DNA from: Isoetes taiwanensis
Lineage: Eukaryota; Streptophyta; Lycopodiopsida; Isoetales; Isoetaceae
NCBI GenBank assembly: GCA_021234155.1
Contig: JAJEKV010000013.1
Span: forward strand, 5,272,775-5,336,774
DNA: 64,000 nt
Reading direction: 5' to 3'
Under the pieces are notes generated by a model. That model saw nothing but the letters and a program-made list of their open reading frames with translations. It ran no database searches and was not told where the DNA came from. Numbering within the stretch: the stretch's first letter is position 1; each line of letters begins with the position of its first letter. Positions 34,661 to 45,700 of this stretch are shown piece after piece. The position numbers were made by a program, and so were the translations under genes.

Positions 34661-36635
34661 AATTATATCTTTGAGTATTTTTAGCCTGGGATCTAATATA
34701 AAGACTGGTCAGCAAAAATAGATCTATGTTTGCCATAAATTTTACAATGCATGTCTGTGGATGATTGAATGGTTTTAAAAGGAAATAGAAAGATTGAATG
34801 TATCTTGTTCATTAACACCTAAGGTAGCCAGGATCAAGCTCGTTGGTGAGCAAGATTAACTTATTTCTTTGGCTTCCTCAAAATTCTATAAAATCATGTC
34901 GTGTCAATGTTGCATTTAATTACAGTGCTTAAATGCATAAGGCAGGTTGTGAATTAGGGTTTCTAGACCAATAAATAATGGGATCTATGCATTAACCATA
35001 GAAGGAATGATAACTTGATTAGATCTAAGGTTAGATTTGAGCTTTGGTAAGAATATAAGTGAAAATAAAGAATATGGGTGCTTAACTTTAATGGAATGAA
35101 ATCTGAAATAAATGGGGGTTGCTCAATGTACACAGACTTGTTGGTAAAGCATGATATGAAAGCAAGTTGATGTAGGCTTAAAATAGGGACCTTAGATGTG
35201 GTAAGTTGCTCCCATAAAAGGGTAAGTGTGGATTATTAGAGGAATTGATAAGAAGTGAAGCATTATAGAGGATATTCTTGCCCTGATTCTGATTAATAGG
35301 GAAGCATGGAAAATAGAGTGTAAGTCCAGATCAGAAATCATGAATGTTAAAATGCTCTCTATTACTTTTTGAGGTTTTACTAACCCTAATGAGCAATGAA
35401 CTGTTACTAAGAGGTTTTACTAAGGGAAATAACTTGAGAATTGAGATCCACTTCCAGTACTTTGGCTGCCAACAGATAGTGGATGCTTACAAGTCACCTT
35501 TTAACTGGCACATATGAGAATTTGCAAAAACACAAGCAGTATTTGATGCAAGATTGGCTGTTTACTTTTCTATTTTGTGTAGTATTAAACAAATTTAGGT
35601 GAAGGGCGATGAGCCCAAGAAATCCATTGTTTACTTGTGATGGCCTTTGTAGTTACTCTGTACAAGGCTAACTTGCATCTGTTTTCATTGCAGGTAACTG
35701 GATTTCTTGCTCCTGTTTTTGTTTATTCAAGTATTTCAATTGTACAAGGCATGCTGGCAAGTGATGGAAAACAGATATGCTTAACGACAGATTCAATGAT
35801 ATCTACAACAAGTATAAACTATTCTTATAGTTTGAGTAAATTCTTAAAAATAAAATCAATTAAGGTATGCACTTCTACATCTTGATTTTACAGATTGATA
35901 AGTATATCTTGTGCTTGTTCCTTAGGACATGTTAAGTTTCTAGTAATGAAAGTATTTATTGAAACATGTTGGATTTTTTGTATCTGATTGACAGATTTAC
36001 ACTGTTTAGAAGGTCTAAATATAACCAGATTAAGGCCTAACTCAAGAGGCACCTAGATTGGCTTAGGATTGCTAATTGTACCTAGAAGTGTTCTTTGTAT
36101 AAAGTTCAAGAAAAGTTAAAAGTTTGTACATACAAAATTCCCGTTTTTTTTTTAGATGAATTCCTTATATTAAGAAGGAAATCCTTCATAATCAACTGCC
36201 CTTTTAATTTCTCAACTGTCAACAAGTGTAATAGTATTTGCAAAATAAATTTACAACTAGTGGAAAGATTGAGGATCCAATGGATGTCACAAATGCTTCT
36301 TCATAAACTAAAAAATCGAAAGGCTTACAAATGCATAAGCTTTTCAACTCATATATAATTGATGTTGTCTAAATGCGATTCGGTATATTCCATCATCGGA
36401 GCATCGATCTAGAGCGTCCTTTTCTTTGCTCCGTTTGCGTGTCTCTAGCAGAATACATTTGGTTCATTTGCCACCATAGCCTGTGGTGGATTCGCATCGC
36501 AAGCATCTGCCACCATAGTTTGTGGTCAAGACCACGATAATAAGATTCGTTAGTGCCAGATGATGAAGGACTTTGCTTTGAAGCAAAGTCTACGGCGATC
36601 TGTGAATGCCTATATAAGTGGAAACTACAGGCTTC
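34661..36635. other. no gene seen
   Basis: Non-coding. A small perfect hairpin GACTTTGCTT-TG-AAGCAAAGTC lies at 36569-36590, next to two TGCCACCATAG repeats (36468 and 36509). An exon-like segment after TTCATTGCAG at 35694 stays open to about 35883 but matches nothing known. Confidence 0.4.
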
Positions 36636-37080
36636 TTTTTTTTTTTTGAAGGAAAGAAATTTTTGTATTAACAGATAGGAAGGATTACAACATATGGCCC
36701 CTCATGGACCAGATAGAGATTAAGCACATGGATCCCATATGGATCAAATTTCATATCCACAGCTTTAGTACTAATATACATTTCCTCTTCTCCTATCCAA
36801 CTAGTACTATATGATCAAACCAATCTTCCCAACTAGATAGAGTACTACAGGAGTTGTTGCAAATAAGTCTTGATAGCACCATAAAAAACCTCTTGCAAGT
36901 GTGAAGAAGAATAGAGAAAGAAATAAAGAGTAAGATGAGCAGCCTGCCACGCTGCTCAAAGAAGCCGCAAATGCATCCAAAACTTGAACCAAATCTGCAG
37001 TTTCATCAACCTTTAAAACTGGAACGGATGTATGATACCATAAGAAATGCTGCATTGTCAGGATATGAAACAGTTAGCCT
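36636..37080 (-). mobile_element. poly(A)-ended retrotransposed segment
   Basis: On the minus strand the segment ends TAATACAAAAATTTCTTTCC then TTCAAAAAAAAAAAA (poly-A at about 36638-36650). The LINE fragment at 57.6 kb ends in a similar way (CATCCTTCAAAAAA). Upstream coding is too short and broken to identify. Probably a 5'-truncated L1-type LINE. Confidence 0.5.
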
Positions 37081-38315
37081 GTAATTGGCTAGACACAAAG
37101 CCCAGCCACCAGACTTCTCCTCTCTAAAGTCTGGCTCAAGATATGTAAGCATCATCCTGCTCATAAATTCGCTAGCTCGGCATCTCTTGTAGTCCCATGT
37201 TTAAGCAATGAACCTGTAATTTTAGATCAAGGCACTCTATTCTTTTTCAAAAATTCTACTCCAGACCTTTCTGCTAAAAATTAAGAGCAGGAGGAAGGGG
37301 AAAAAGCCAACAACTCAGAGAATCCGTTATTTGACGAGGCAGCTAAGAAAACATACAACTAAATTGCTCTCCTCACATTTCTGCTTAAAATCTGAATTAT
37401 GCCCTTTCGATGCTTCTTGCTCAAACAAAAAAAACTTACTTGACAGAAAGAACCGAAAGTTAGTGGCAAACTGGCATGAAATGAAAGGACCAACTTGAAG
37501 CAATTCTGGTTGAAGATACCGAACCACCATTGAAGGAAAGAAATCAAATGAGAAAGTTGTGCAAAATCCCTCTAGCAGCAATTGGGCCTCTGATCTTCTA
37601 GAAGATTGGAGCAGTGCCGGAAGGAAGAGGGAGAAGGGCGGCCTTCTCTCTCTTTCGCCGCCCTAGTTCCGGGCGCCAAGAAACGCGCCAAGAAGCATCT
37701 TTTTCTAGATTGAGACCCACTATAGGCATTCACTGAAGAATCAATCGTCACTTGCTGCATCTATTGGCAGACAAAATAGTTGAAGGAATGTCGGTCATAA
37801 TCTGTAAGGGCCTTTGGCCGATGCTTTTGAATTCTTTTGTTTTTTGTGCAGGCATCCACTAGAATGGAAGAAACCATTTTCAGCAGGCATTAGGCATTCA
37901 ACAAGGTTGCATATCAAACGAAGTGTTGGAACACTCCTGTTTCAAAGATTCCCCTATAAAAAAATCACATCATGCTCTTAAAAGTGACCTTTTTTGGGCT
38001 AAAGTTGAGAATTTCTGAATGTTAAAAATTTTTTTATGCATTTTGGTTACTCAGTAAGTGCATAATTTCTTTTTGTAAAACAACGTAGTTGAAAAAGGCA
38101 AAATGTACAAAATGATACTACAATCTATGAACGCAAGTCAAATTTGAGAAGAAAAATTATCAATAATTTCATTAATTTTTTTTAATACATCGACTTTGGA
38201 AGTTAAATTGATATTTTCAATAAATATATATCACAGAACGGACACAATAGTCTTCCTCATTTTGCTTGCTTGTAGTTGGAATGTCCTGTGCTGTCGTCTG
38301 CTCTTTTTTAGGTGA
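37081..38315. other. no gene seen
   Basis: Mixed AT-rich and short GC-rich sequence. Open frames on the minus strand at 37327-37760 overlap in different frames and have no recognisable family. Confidence 0.4.
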
Positions 38316-38316
38316 T

Positions 38317-39347
38317 TTACCAAGCTCTTTTTCCAATTTTGTCTTCGGAAATGGTAGCTAGAGCTAGTTCCTTCAGCTCTGCAAAGGTAGCCTCATCTTC
38401 TATAGAGCTTGTGAAAGAAGGCTGTATCTCTGACGATGTCATCTTGGCATAATCAAATGAGGATTTGACGCCTAACTTTTGATTCTCGTTTGGTAAAGTA
38501 GGTAAGGCAGCCTATCTCATCTTGATGAAGTTCATAGCCTCCTTGTCTATGTTCGCAACCACACAATTGTGACCCTTCTTAAGTGCACAGGCTATAGTAG
38601 TACCAGAGCCCAAGAAAGCATCAAGTGCCCAATCTCCTTGATGCGAGAATATGTCAATGAGCTGGTTCATTAGCTTTTGGGGCTTTTGGTAGTGATTTAC
38701 AACCCTGCCTGGTGCACTTGGGTCTTGCAACTTCTGCACACCTCTGGAAATCTGCGCAGCAATCTGCGCCCTTCACCATGGTAGTTTTATATTCGTTTTG
38801 TACCTATAAAAAAAAAGAAGTCTAGTTAGCTACAAAAACTAAATATGGGAATGATCTAATAACTAAGACTGAATATTTCCTATTCCAGAATAGAAAAAAA
38901 AAACACAAAGATCAAGATGCATCAACTTCAAGTACAAAGTAGAAATAGGAACCAAACAATAAAAGAAATGTATTCCAGAATAAAAAAACTTACCAGACCA
39001 AATTTTCATAACCTGCTTGTGCGGTGGAGCCGAAGTGATCTTTATAGCTAGCTTCAACAAGCCTAGCTTACATGTTTGTGTGGAACTAACTAGCCGCCAA
39101 TGCTTAACTATTATGATCTGCTTTAAGCCGTCAACGAATGCATTGAACTCGGAATTTTTGAAAGACAGTCATCGCAGCAGTTGTCTTTTAATTTGAAGCC
39201 GTAAGGGATGTCTGCTATTATCAACCTGAAATCCTGCGGCTTGACTGTCCCGACAAGTTTTGTGTAGTCCTCATGATTAATCGAAAACAAATTCTTTTGA
39301 TCATCGCCCCCTCCCATTGATGCACGTGGTTTTGACAGGTTCCACAA
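38317..39347 (-). pseudogene. beta-class DNA amino-methyltransferase, spliced remnant
   Basis: Minus-strand order: DYTKLVGTVKPQDFRLIIAD then IPYGF (motif IV, DPPY-type, as ADIPY), a target-recognition-like middle (NSEFNAFVDGLKQIIIVKHW), then a donor GTAAGT (38993) and an acceptor ATTTCCAGAG that join KIWSG to VQKLQDPS. After this come NHYQKPQKLMNQLIDIFSHQ (motif X), ALDAFLGSGTT (motif I, SAM-binding FxGxG) and NCVVANID (motif II). IV before X-I is the beta order of bacterial N6-adenine/N4-cytosine enzymes. There is a one-base frameshift near 39160 and a TAG at 38512-38514, after which 65 sense codons continue to a TAA at 38317. The upstream start is not identified. Canonical plant DNA methyltransferases are C5 enzymes, so this is foreign-looking, but its flanks and intron are plant-like. 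Confidence 0.65.
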
Positions 39348-39359
39348 GGTGACGCCCCC

Positions 39360-40490
39360 TTTCCTTAAAAGCTATTGAAAATAAATTTTTTGGGGGCTTT
39401 AAGTACTAATTAGAAGAATACTAAATGTAGTGGGGAGTGTTTCTTTCTTGAACAACAGATTGTGATTCAAAACCTAGCCCTATGGCAGTTGCAAGAACCT
39501 TTTGAATGACCTAACGCCGTCCATCAACCCCAGAAGCAGGCAGGTCCAAGCAATGCTACATTAGCACCTGCAATAGAGGAAGACGAGGAACGAGTCATGT
39601 ATGTCGGACCAAAGTGCAAGAATGAGCCTCCAGGTAGTATTACATAAATTGATATGCTGATTGCTCTTCCGACTGAGGAGCATGACAAAGGTCGACCTTT
39701 TTGAATAGCATAAGTACTTGACACAATCAAAGAGGAATATTTTAGTGACTAAACTCAAGATTTATTGGCTTGCTACATGTTCATGAAATGCTTTTGAAGG
39801 TAGTGGGAAGTCAAGGAAAGGGGAGAAAGTTAGATCTACACCTACCCATGCATCCGCAGGTGAGAATAGATCAGATTATTAACCCCTTTTCTTTGAGATG
39901 GACTGGCAACCTATCAACACAGACAAGACCAGCATTGGTTACAACAGAGGTAGATGTCACAATTTGGTTTTCTTCATTCGCATTCACCGTGTTCTTTTAC
40001 AAGATACTTCTTCATACTCATGATGATAAACAAAACGTCGTTTCTTGTTGAACTTCCTATAAGCTCTTTGCATGTGAAAATCCCATTGAAGAAAGTCTCC
40101 AAAGAGAGGTTTCGAAAGGGAGTTTTTGTAGGCTTTGAGCATGGCATGCAGAAAAGAGCACATTAGCATAAGAAGGTGCAATATTTTTTCTATGTGAGAA
40201 TCCGACCGAAAAGGGTTCCCAGAAGAGAGTTTTGGCAGGCTTTGAGCACGACAAAGGGAGAAAGGAGCAAAATTTTCTTGAGTTTCTATTTTTCTTAGCC
40301 CATGAGTAAAAAACTTGAAGGTCTGACAGTCTATATTTAATTTGGTTGATGTGAATGAACATGGATAGGTTAGAAATCCAGGAAATGTTGTAGGGGGGTT
40401 AGGTAAGCTTGCTAAAAAGCCTTAAAAAATTACACCACTTTAGAGAACCATATTTTCTAAAAAAACACCTCCTTAAAAACTACACTTACA
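39360..40490. other. no clear gene; weak tandem repeat
   Basis: A diverged duplicate of about 115 bp at 40070-40260 (GTTTTTGTAGGCTTTGAGCA / GTTTTGGCAGGCTTTGAGCA). A broken open stretch at 39540-39700 (+), with EEDEERVMYVGPKCKNEPPG, looks like a protein but matches nothing known. Confidence 0.4.
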
Positions 40491-40597
40491 TATAAACTAC
40501 ACCTCTATAAACTCTCTTTTTGTTTGGGTCCCATAAGCCAATTGGTCTCCGTGGACGATAAAAAATCTATTCTATTCTATTCTATAAACTACACCTC
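40491..40597 (+). mobile_element. 77-bp LINE 3' end with perfect 15-bp target-site duplication
   Basis: TATAAACTACACCTC occurs at 40491-40505 and again at 40583-40597. Between them lies only the LINE tail GGTCCCATAAGCCAATTGGT, CTCCGTGGACGATAAAAAA and (TCTAT)n. This is a complete record of one target-primed insertion that copied only the last 77 bases of the element. Confidence 0.9.
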
Positions 40598-41540
40598 CTT
40601 AACAAGGTATTGTTGCACAAAGGGTTGCCCATATGAATGGGAAAAATTTGAGCAAATGTGGGCATAGTTGAACCGGAACATCAAGAGCTTCCAACAAAGA
40701 AGACTTCAACAAGGAGCATGGAGAAATCTGTAGTTAAAATATTCTGTAGATATTCCAACTTCTCTTGCGATCTCCACCATCTATTTAAGATATTCTGCAG
40801 ATATTCCTGCTTCCTCACTTCCATTCCTGGGGTATTGCCCTCCGAGCAACCCGAAAACAAGACCACCTCAAAAATAAAACCCACACTTCTTTTTGAAGCA
40901 AGAACATATCTCCTTAAAAAATCACATCTCCTTAAATAAAAATACAACATTCGTTAAGTAAACTATACCTCTACATAGCAGTGTATACATTTTTTTTCAA
41001 GTCTTCGCGAACACAATGGACTTTTTTTTTTCTATTGTTTTCAAGTGTGGACCAAATTTTGAGGTCAGTGATGTTTGCTTTCACACTACTAGTTGAGTTA
41101 GCTTATAGTTAAAAATACTAGCTAACCTTTACACTACATTCAGTTTGTTAAGAGTTCGAATACAACAATGATCAATGTATCTAGATAGATCGAAATGATA
41201 TCTTTATTTCCAATGGTTCAACAGTGTTAATGCAAATTGCTGTTTCAAGGCACTATTTATATGGGATCGACTTAATCCCTATAGCAGATTGAACTCTATT
41301 CTTGACAGCCCAAGCATGTTCTCAGCATCAGCGATTCATCCAAAAGCTTATCGAATGCATTAGTATTTCATCTTTTTAGTTTGCAATCCAGCCAAATAAG
41401 CTAGATTCGGCCGATTTATTTGTCTTTGGCTAACTTAACTAGACGCATGCGAAAGCCTTTAATTAAGTTATTTTTAACCAAAATTTTCAACTACCATGTC
41501 ACAATGTATATACTCGAATCACCTGATTCACCTAAGAGAA
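40598..41540. other. no gene seen
   Basis: AT-rich with dispersed AGATATTCTGCAGATATTCC-type repeats at 40738-40810. Nothing codes. Confidence 0.4.
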
Positions 41541-41544
41541 TTAC

Positions 41545-42130
41545 TGTGATTAGCTCGAGCTAATTTTATAGCTAATTTCAATGACATGGCGCCTATGTGG
41601 CATGGTTTTATTTTGTGTTTTTTCTCCCTTGATTGTGTGTTTTGCAAGCCTGCAAATTAGGCTTGCACACCTGAGTGTGCGTCTAACCCCACGCGCTTCA
41701 CCAAATACCTGTGATTAGCTCGATCTAATCACAGCTCACACGAACTTTTTCCCAAAATCGTACCCCCTGACTAATAATAAATGTGTGATTAGCTCGAGCT
41801 AATTACATTGCACATGCAGACATAGTTAATGCACACACATAAACAAAGTTGACACACGCGAAATATATGATTAGCTCGAGCTAATCACAGCACACGTGCA
41901 ATAAATGCGCAATAAAAACATGTGAAAACATCTTTGCATTAATGCGCCGCCAGCTTGCCGTCTCATGCCATGTCATCACACATGTGCAATAAATGTGCAA
42001 TAAAAACATGTGAAAACATCTTTGCATTAATGTGCCATCAGCTTGCTGTCTCATGCCATCTCATTTTCCTGTGATCACGTGATTAGCGTGAGTTAATCAC
42101 GTGATTGTCTCGAGCAAATCATAGTGATTA
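41545..42130. repeat. array of GTGATTAGCTCGAGCTAATCAC palindromes
   Basis: Five or six copies of a palindrome with the core GATTAGCTCGAGCTAATC occur at about 41547, 41711, 41786, 41868 and, degenerate, 42080-42110. They are spaced irregularly and embedded in CACATG/CACGTG-rich sequence. Each copy is its own inverted repeat. Confidence 0.85.
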
Positions 42131-42265
42131 GCTATGCCACACTATGGTTAAAATGAGGGAGCCAGTGGCATCTACAAATGAGTGCTATAGTGGTAACCTT
42201 GGAGCCCAGTGTGGCGTCTACAAATGAGTGCTATAGTGGTAACCTTGAAGCCTCGAAGGTGACAT
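41890..42265. repeat. two tandem duplications
   Basis: A unit of about 95 bp (CGTGCAATAAATGCGCAATA through CTTGCCGTCTCATGCCAT) is doubled at 41894-42065. A second unit of about 53 bp (GGCATCTACAAATGAGTGCT, ATAGTGGTAACCTTG) is doubled at 42165-42260. Confidence 0.85.
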
Positions 42266-42912
42266 GACACATAGAATGTAGCCATTCAATTTTCCTCGAT
42301 AGAAAAATGTCATGGGGATGGATTTGGGGAGAAAATTGACCTGAATCTCAATCAACAAGCCATTTCTCTAAACGCAAAAGCTTAGTGAGCACTGATATGG
42401 CAATTTTTGCACAAGATCTTGGAGAATATGGGCATTTTGCTCCACATTGGGCCCAGTCAAAACAAAATTGCCCAAATTACTAACCTGTTGGTAGGTAAAA
42501 AGTATATTATTAAACTAATTTTATAATGCTTTCCGTGCCGTTAAAAGAAAAAAATGATAGAAAGCTTTCTTTTGTCTGTACATAGAAAAGTGTAAAAAGG
42601 AACTTCAGTTGCTTGTATTTTCTCGCCCAACGCTAAGAATTCCTCTGCAACCAGACTCACTCGCAGCAAAAAATTTAACAGCAGGACTTGTCAGGAATTC
42701 CTTGTTGCATATGCACTTGCACAAGTTCAACTAACCAATATATCTCAGCAGCAGCATCTCCAAAAAAAGAAATATAGCTCACCAATTGGTAAATTCATCT
42801 GCAATTCAGATTGAGTACACATATGCGAGCATCATCCCAAGAAATCCTTCAAAAATGGACACCCCGAGCATATCCCAACAAATCTTACCGAATTCATCTG
42901 TTTTCTGAATTC
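42266..42912. other. kinase 3' flank
   Basis: Downstream side of the kinase gene. No other coding signal. Confidence 0.4.
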
Positions 42913-45126
42913 TCAATCAATATGATTATCAGTTTTGGCCATATCTTTGAAAGCATCAGGCTTGGCGGATTGATAATTGTCTTTGAAGCTATCAGATCTA
43001 ACAGGATAATTGTTCTCTTTGTAGCTATCAGATTTAATGAGGGCATGGTTGTCTTTGGAGCAGTCGGATCTGCCCAATTGGAGGACATCTTTGAAGCTGT
43101 CGGATCTCCCCGGTTGATGGACATCTTTGGAACTCTCGGATCTGTGATTTGTATCTTTGAAACTTTCAGATTTTGCAAGGTGATGGGTTTCTCTGTAGCT
43201 ATCAGATCTGCTAATGCTGCCAGAATTGTCAGCATGCTGATCCTTAAATGCCAAAAGCTGGCGCTCAAGATGGGCATTTCTGGATTTGAACCCAAGAATC
43301 TCATCCGTCAAACTTGCAGCCTTGTTTTGAAGATCAGCAATCTCCTGCAACAATTCACGCTCTTTATCCTGTGCAGAAATCTCCGCCGACGAGTTCTCAG
43401 ATCCGTTTGAGCAGCCACCTGATTTGGCCTCGTTTGGAGTCAGAGAATTTATCAAATTCAAAACTCTATCTTGTTGCAGGAAAGAATTATGCAATAAGGA
43501 CTGCAAATGGGGAAGAACTTCTGAGGCAGGAACTGTGAATGGGGGATTTTCCAGTTCTAGAGGTTGGGAGTAATATGAAACAGCAGATGTGCTAGTACAA
43601 ACCTTCTGCATCAACGCTTGGGAAGAAATTGAATCCACAAGAAGAATATCCTCCTCAGTTACAGAAAATCTGCCCTTTTTGTGAATAACTGGAGCTTTCA
43701 TTTTATCATCAGAAATTTCCTTGCCGGTTACCACAGATGTCTTCACTGTATGGCAAGTTCGATGCTCAACTTTGAGGCAAATAGAATCCAAAGGCTCCGC
43801 GCCTAGATTCTGATTTTCCCCATCTGTTTCAAAATGCGAGTGATCCAGCAGTTTCTCTGCTAACTGGCGACCCCACTCTGGATCTAGTATCTGGGAAGAA
43901 TTTTCTCTGACATCTTCGTATTTTACTGGCAAATCGTTTTCAGGTATGGGACCAGGGTGTGGAAATTCGGCATTCATATCACCTTCATCTTCATGGCTAC
44001 ATCTCGGATCTTTCCTTCCTTCCATCTGTGATTCTTCATTAGAAACCTTACTTTCGTCGGAATGATCAGCCTCTCCTTCTGCATGATTTTCAAGGATTTG
44101 CCCTAATTCTTCGCTAAATTCCCAAGAGCTTAGCCTCCGATTGGACAAACTATTTTCCATCTCCGAGCTCTCTGACAAAACTGATTTACCAGTCGGAATG
44201 CCTTGGTCGTCTTTAATTTTCAAGGCCCTTACACGGACCCATAGAGGAGGAAGACCATCGAGCAAATGACGAACTAAATAATCACCTGATTTTGCGTGCT
44301 TGAAGAAGGAATTCTTCAACAATTTCTCTGCAGTAGGTCTTTTCGCCGGATCTTTAACAAGACACATGGCAACCAACTCTTTAAAAGATTTAGAATAATG
44401 CTTTTCCCTTTCATGGTCTAATGCCGGAGGAGGGTTTTGCAGCTGGAGCATAAACACTTTTAGAGGAGGATAATTTGAGAGCGGGGCATGGCCTTGAGCT
44501 AATTCTAGAGCCGTAATGCCAAAAGACCATATATCTGCTTTAAAATCATAGCCATTAACCTGTTCAAGAACTTCCGGCGCCATCCAACAGGGGGTTCCAA
44601 CAAAGGTACTCCGCTTCATTTGCAGCCTATCTCCAACATCAAACATAAAAGCTGATACACCAAAATCTGCAAGTTTTACATTTCCTGCTGAATCTATAAG
44701 AATATTTCCAGCTTTTACATCCCTGTGAATATGTCCATGAGAATGCAAATAATCCAGACCTTTTAAAACCTCTTTTAGTACCGTTGCAATGACCGATTCT
44801 TCAAATCCGTGCGGAGAAATGGAGCGCATAATATTCAAGCAAGATCCTCCGGCCATGTACGACATTACTACCCATAGATGATCGTCTACTATGAAAGAAC
44901 AGTATGCTTTTACAACATTCTGGTGTTCAATCAAGCTTAATGTTAGGGCTTCCCTTCTTATTTCTTCCAGCGTTGCCCGGCTTTTTTCCAGATCTATGCT
45001 TTTTATTGCAACTACCTCATTAAATGGCACGCACAAGGCCCTGAATACTACGGCGCTTAAGCCATAGCCTATTTCTTCAAGAATCTTGTATTCCGATGGC
45101 ACTACTGGATATTCTTTCTTTTCCAT
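42913..45126 (-). CDS. STE20-family protein kinase (FRAY/OSR1-like, BLUS1 group)
   Basis: Intact 737-residue Ser/Thr kinase. Residues 14-276 form the kinase domain: glycine loop IGYGLSAVVF (19-28), catalytic Lys42 in VVAIKSI, helix-C Glu59, HRD Asp136 in HIHRDVKAGN, DFG Asp154 in LADFGVSAFMF, activation-loop Thr174 in STFVGTPCW, and APE 183-185. The pattern IRRE, NPFNEVVAIK-like start and DGLPPLWVRVRALK after the domain are those of plant GCK-VI kinases related to animal SPAK/OSR1; BLUS1, which acts in blue-light stomatal opening, is one member. The C-terminal half is polar and ends in about eight repeats of a 12-residue unit (RSDSFKDxxxxx, about residues 640-735). The gene has no intron, unlike most relatives that I recall, so a retrogene origin is possible. 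Cytosolic or membrane-associated signalling is likely. Confidence 0.93.
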   Translation of the reverse strand: MEKKEYPVVPSEYKILEEIGYGLSAVVFRALCVPFNEVVAIKSIDLEKSRATLEEIRREALTLSLIEHQNVVKAYCSFIVDDHLWVVMSYMAGGSCLNIMRSISPHGFEESVIATVLKEVLKGLDYLHSHGHIHRDVKAGNILIDSAGNVKLADFGVSAFMFDVGDRLQMKRSTFVGTPCWMAPEVLEQVNGYDFKADIWSFGITALELAQGHAPLSNYPPLKVFMLQLQNPPPALDHEREKHYSKSFKELVAMCLVKDPAKRPTAEKLLKNSFFKHAKSGDYLVRHLLDGLPPLWVRVRALKIKDDQGIPTGKSVLSESSEMENSLSNRRLSSWEFSEELGQILENHAEGEADHSDESKVSNEESQMEGRKDPRCSHEDEGDMNAEFPHPGPIPENDLPVKYEDVRENSSQILDPEWGRQLAEKLLDHSHFETDGENQNLGAEPLDSICLKVEHRTCHTVKTSVVTGKEISDDKMKAPVIHKKGRFSVTEEDILLVDSISSQALMQKVCTSTSAVSYYSQPLELENPPFTVPASEVLPHLQSLLHNSFLQQDRVLNLINSLTPNEAKSGGCSNGSENSSAEISAQDKERELLQEIADLQNKAASLTDEILGFKSRNAHLERQLLAFKDQHADNSGSISRSDSYRETHHLAKSESFKDTNHRSESSKDVHQPGRSDSFKDVLQLGRSDCSKDNHALIKSDSYKENNYPVRSDSFKDNYQSAKPDAFKDMAKTDNHID

Positions 45127-45700
45127 TTCAAGAATCTCAACAATTCAAGACAAGACGGATTCAACAAAACTTCCAGATAAAATTTCACTTCTGATGAACG
45201 GATCTACAATTCAACTACCTGCCCGTATTTGAAAGTTTAAGGCTAATCAGGGTCGTCGAAGAATCAAACAAAACTAACAAAGATTCGAAGCGGAAAACAG
45301 ACTTTTGCGAGAAGGAAAAATGTACCGGCAATAGCTCCGCATTTGAAAAGAATTGAAGGCCGATGAAAGCACATACATTAAGCTCAAATCCGGCAATGTC
45401 CTTCTGGCATATCCGTAGAATTTAGAGGCCGAATTAGGAAGATAGAACGCCAAAAGGGACAAGTTCTGTTTCTGATGCTGTGACTCTTTCTTGCGCGTGA
45501 ACAAAGAAAGATCGGACGGCTGGGAATGGTTGGAGGGAAAACATCGACGGAGGTGGCCGTCTTACGCCACAGAAACAGTTAGGATGAAAGGCGGAAAACG
45601 CGCCACGTGGACCCAAATGTTTCTTTGATGTGGCGTGAAGGCCACGTAATGGCTTTATTATTTAGAAAAAGGGGTCCAAGAGTATGTTACACTCCCTAAG
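45127..45700 (-). promoter_or_regulatory. kinase upstream region with G-box
   Basis: A perfect G-box CACGTG lies at 45604-45609 (in GCCACGTGGACC), with a further ACGT core (CCACGTAATGG) at about 45648, roughly 480-530 bases before the ATG at 45126. A TATA-like AAATAATAAA on the minus strand lies at about 45655-45665. No other gene is present. Confidence 0.4.

Noticed and set aside
41545-42130. Palindrome array as a CRISPR array
   Set aside because: Plant nuclear context, irregular spacing, spacers are related to each other and there are no cas genes.
42811-43410. 199-codon plus-strand open frame
   Set aside because: Antisense shadow of the kinase's repetitive C-terminal coding region.
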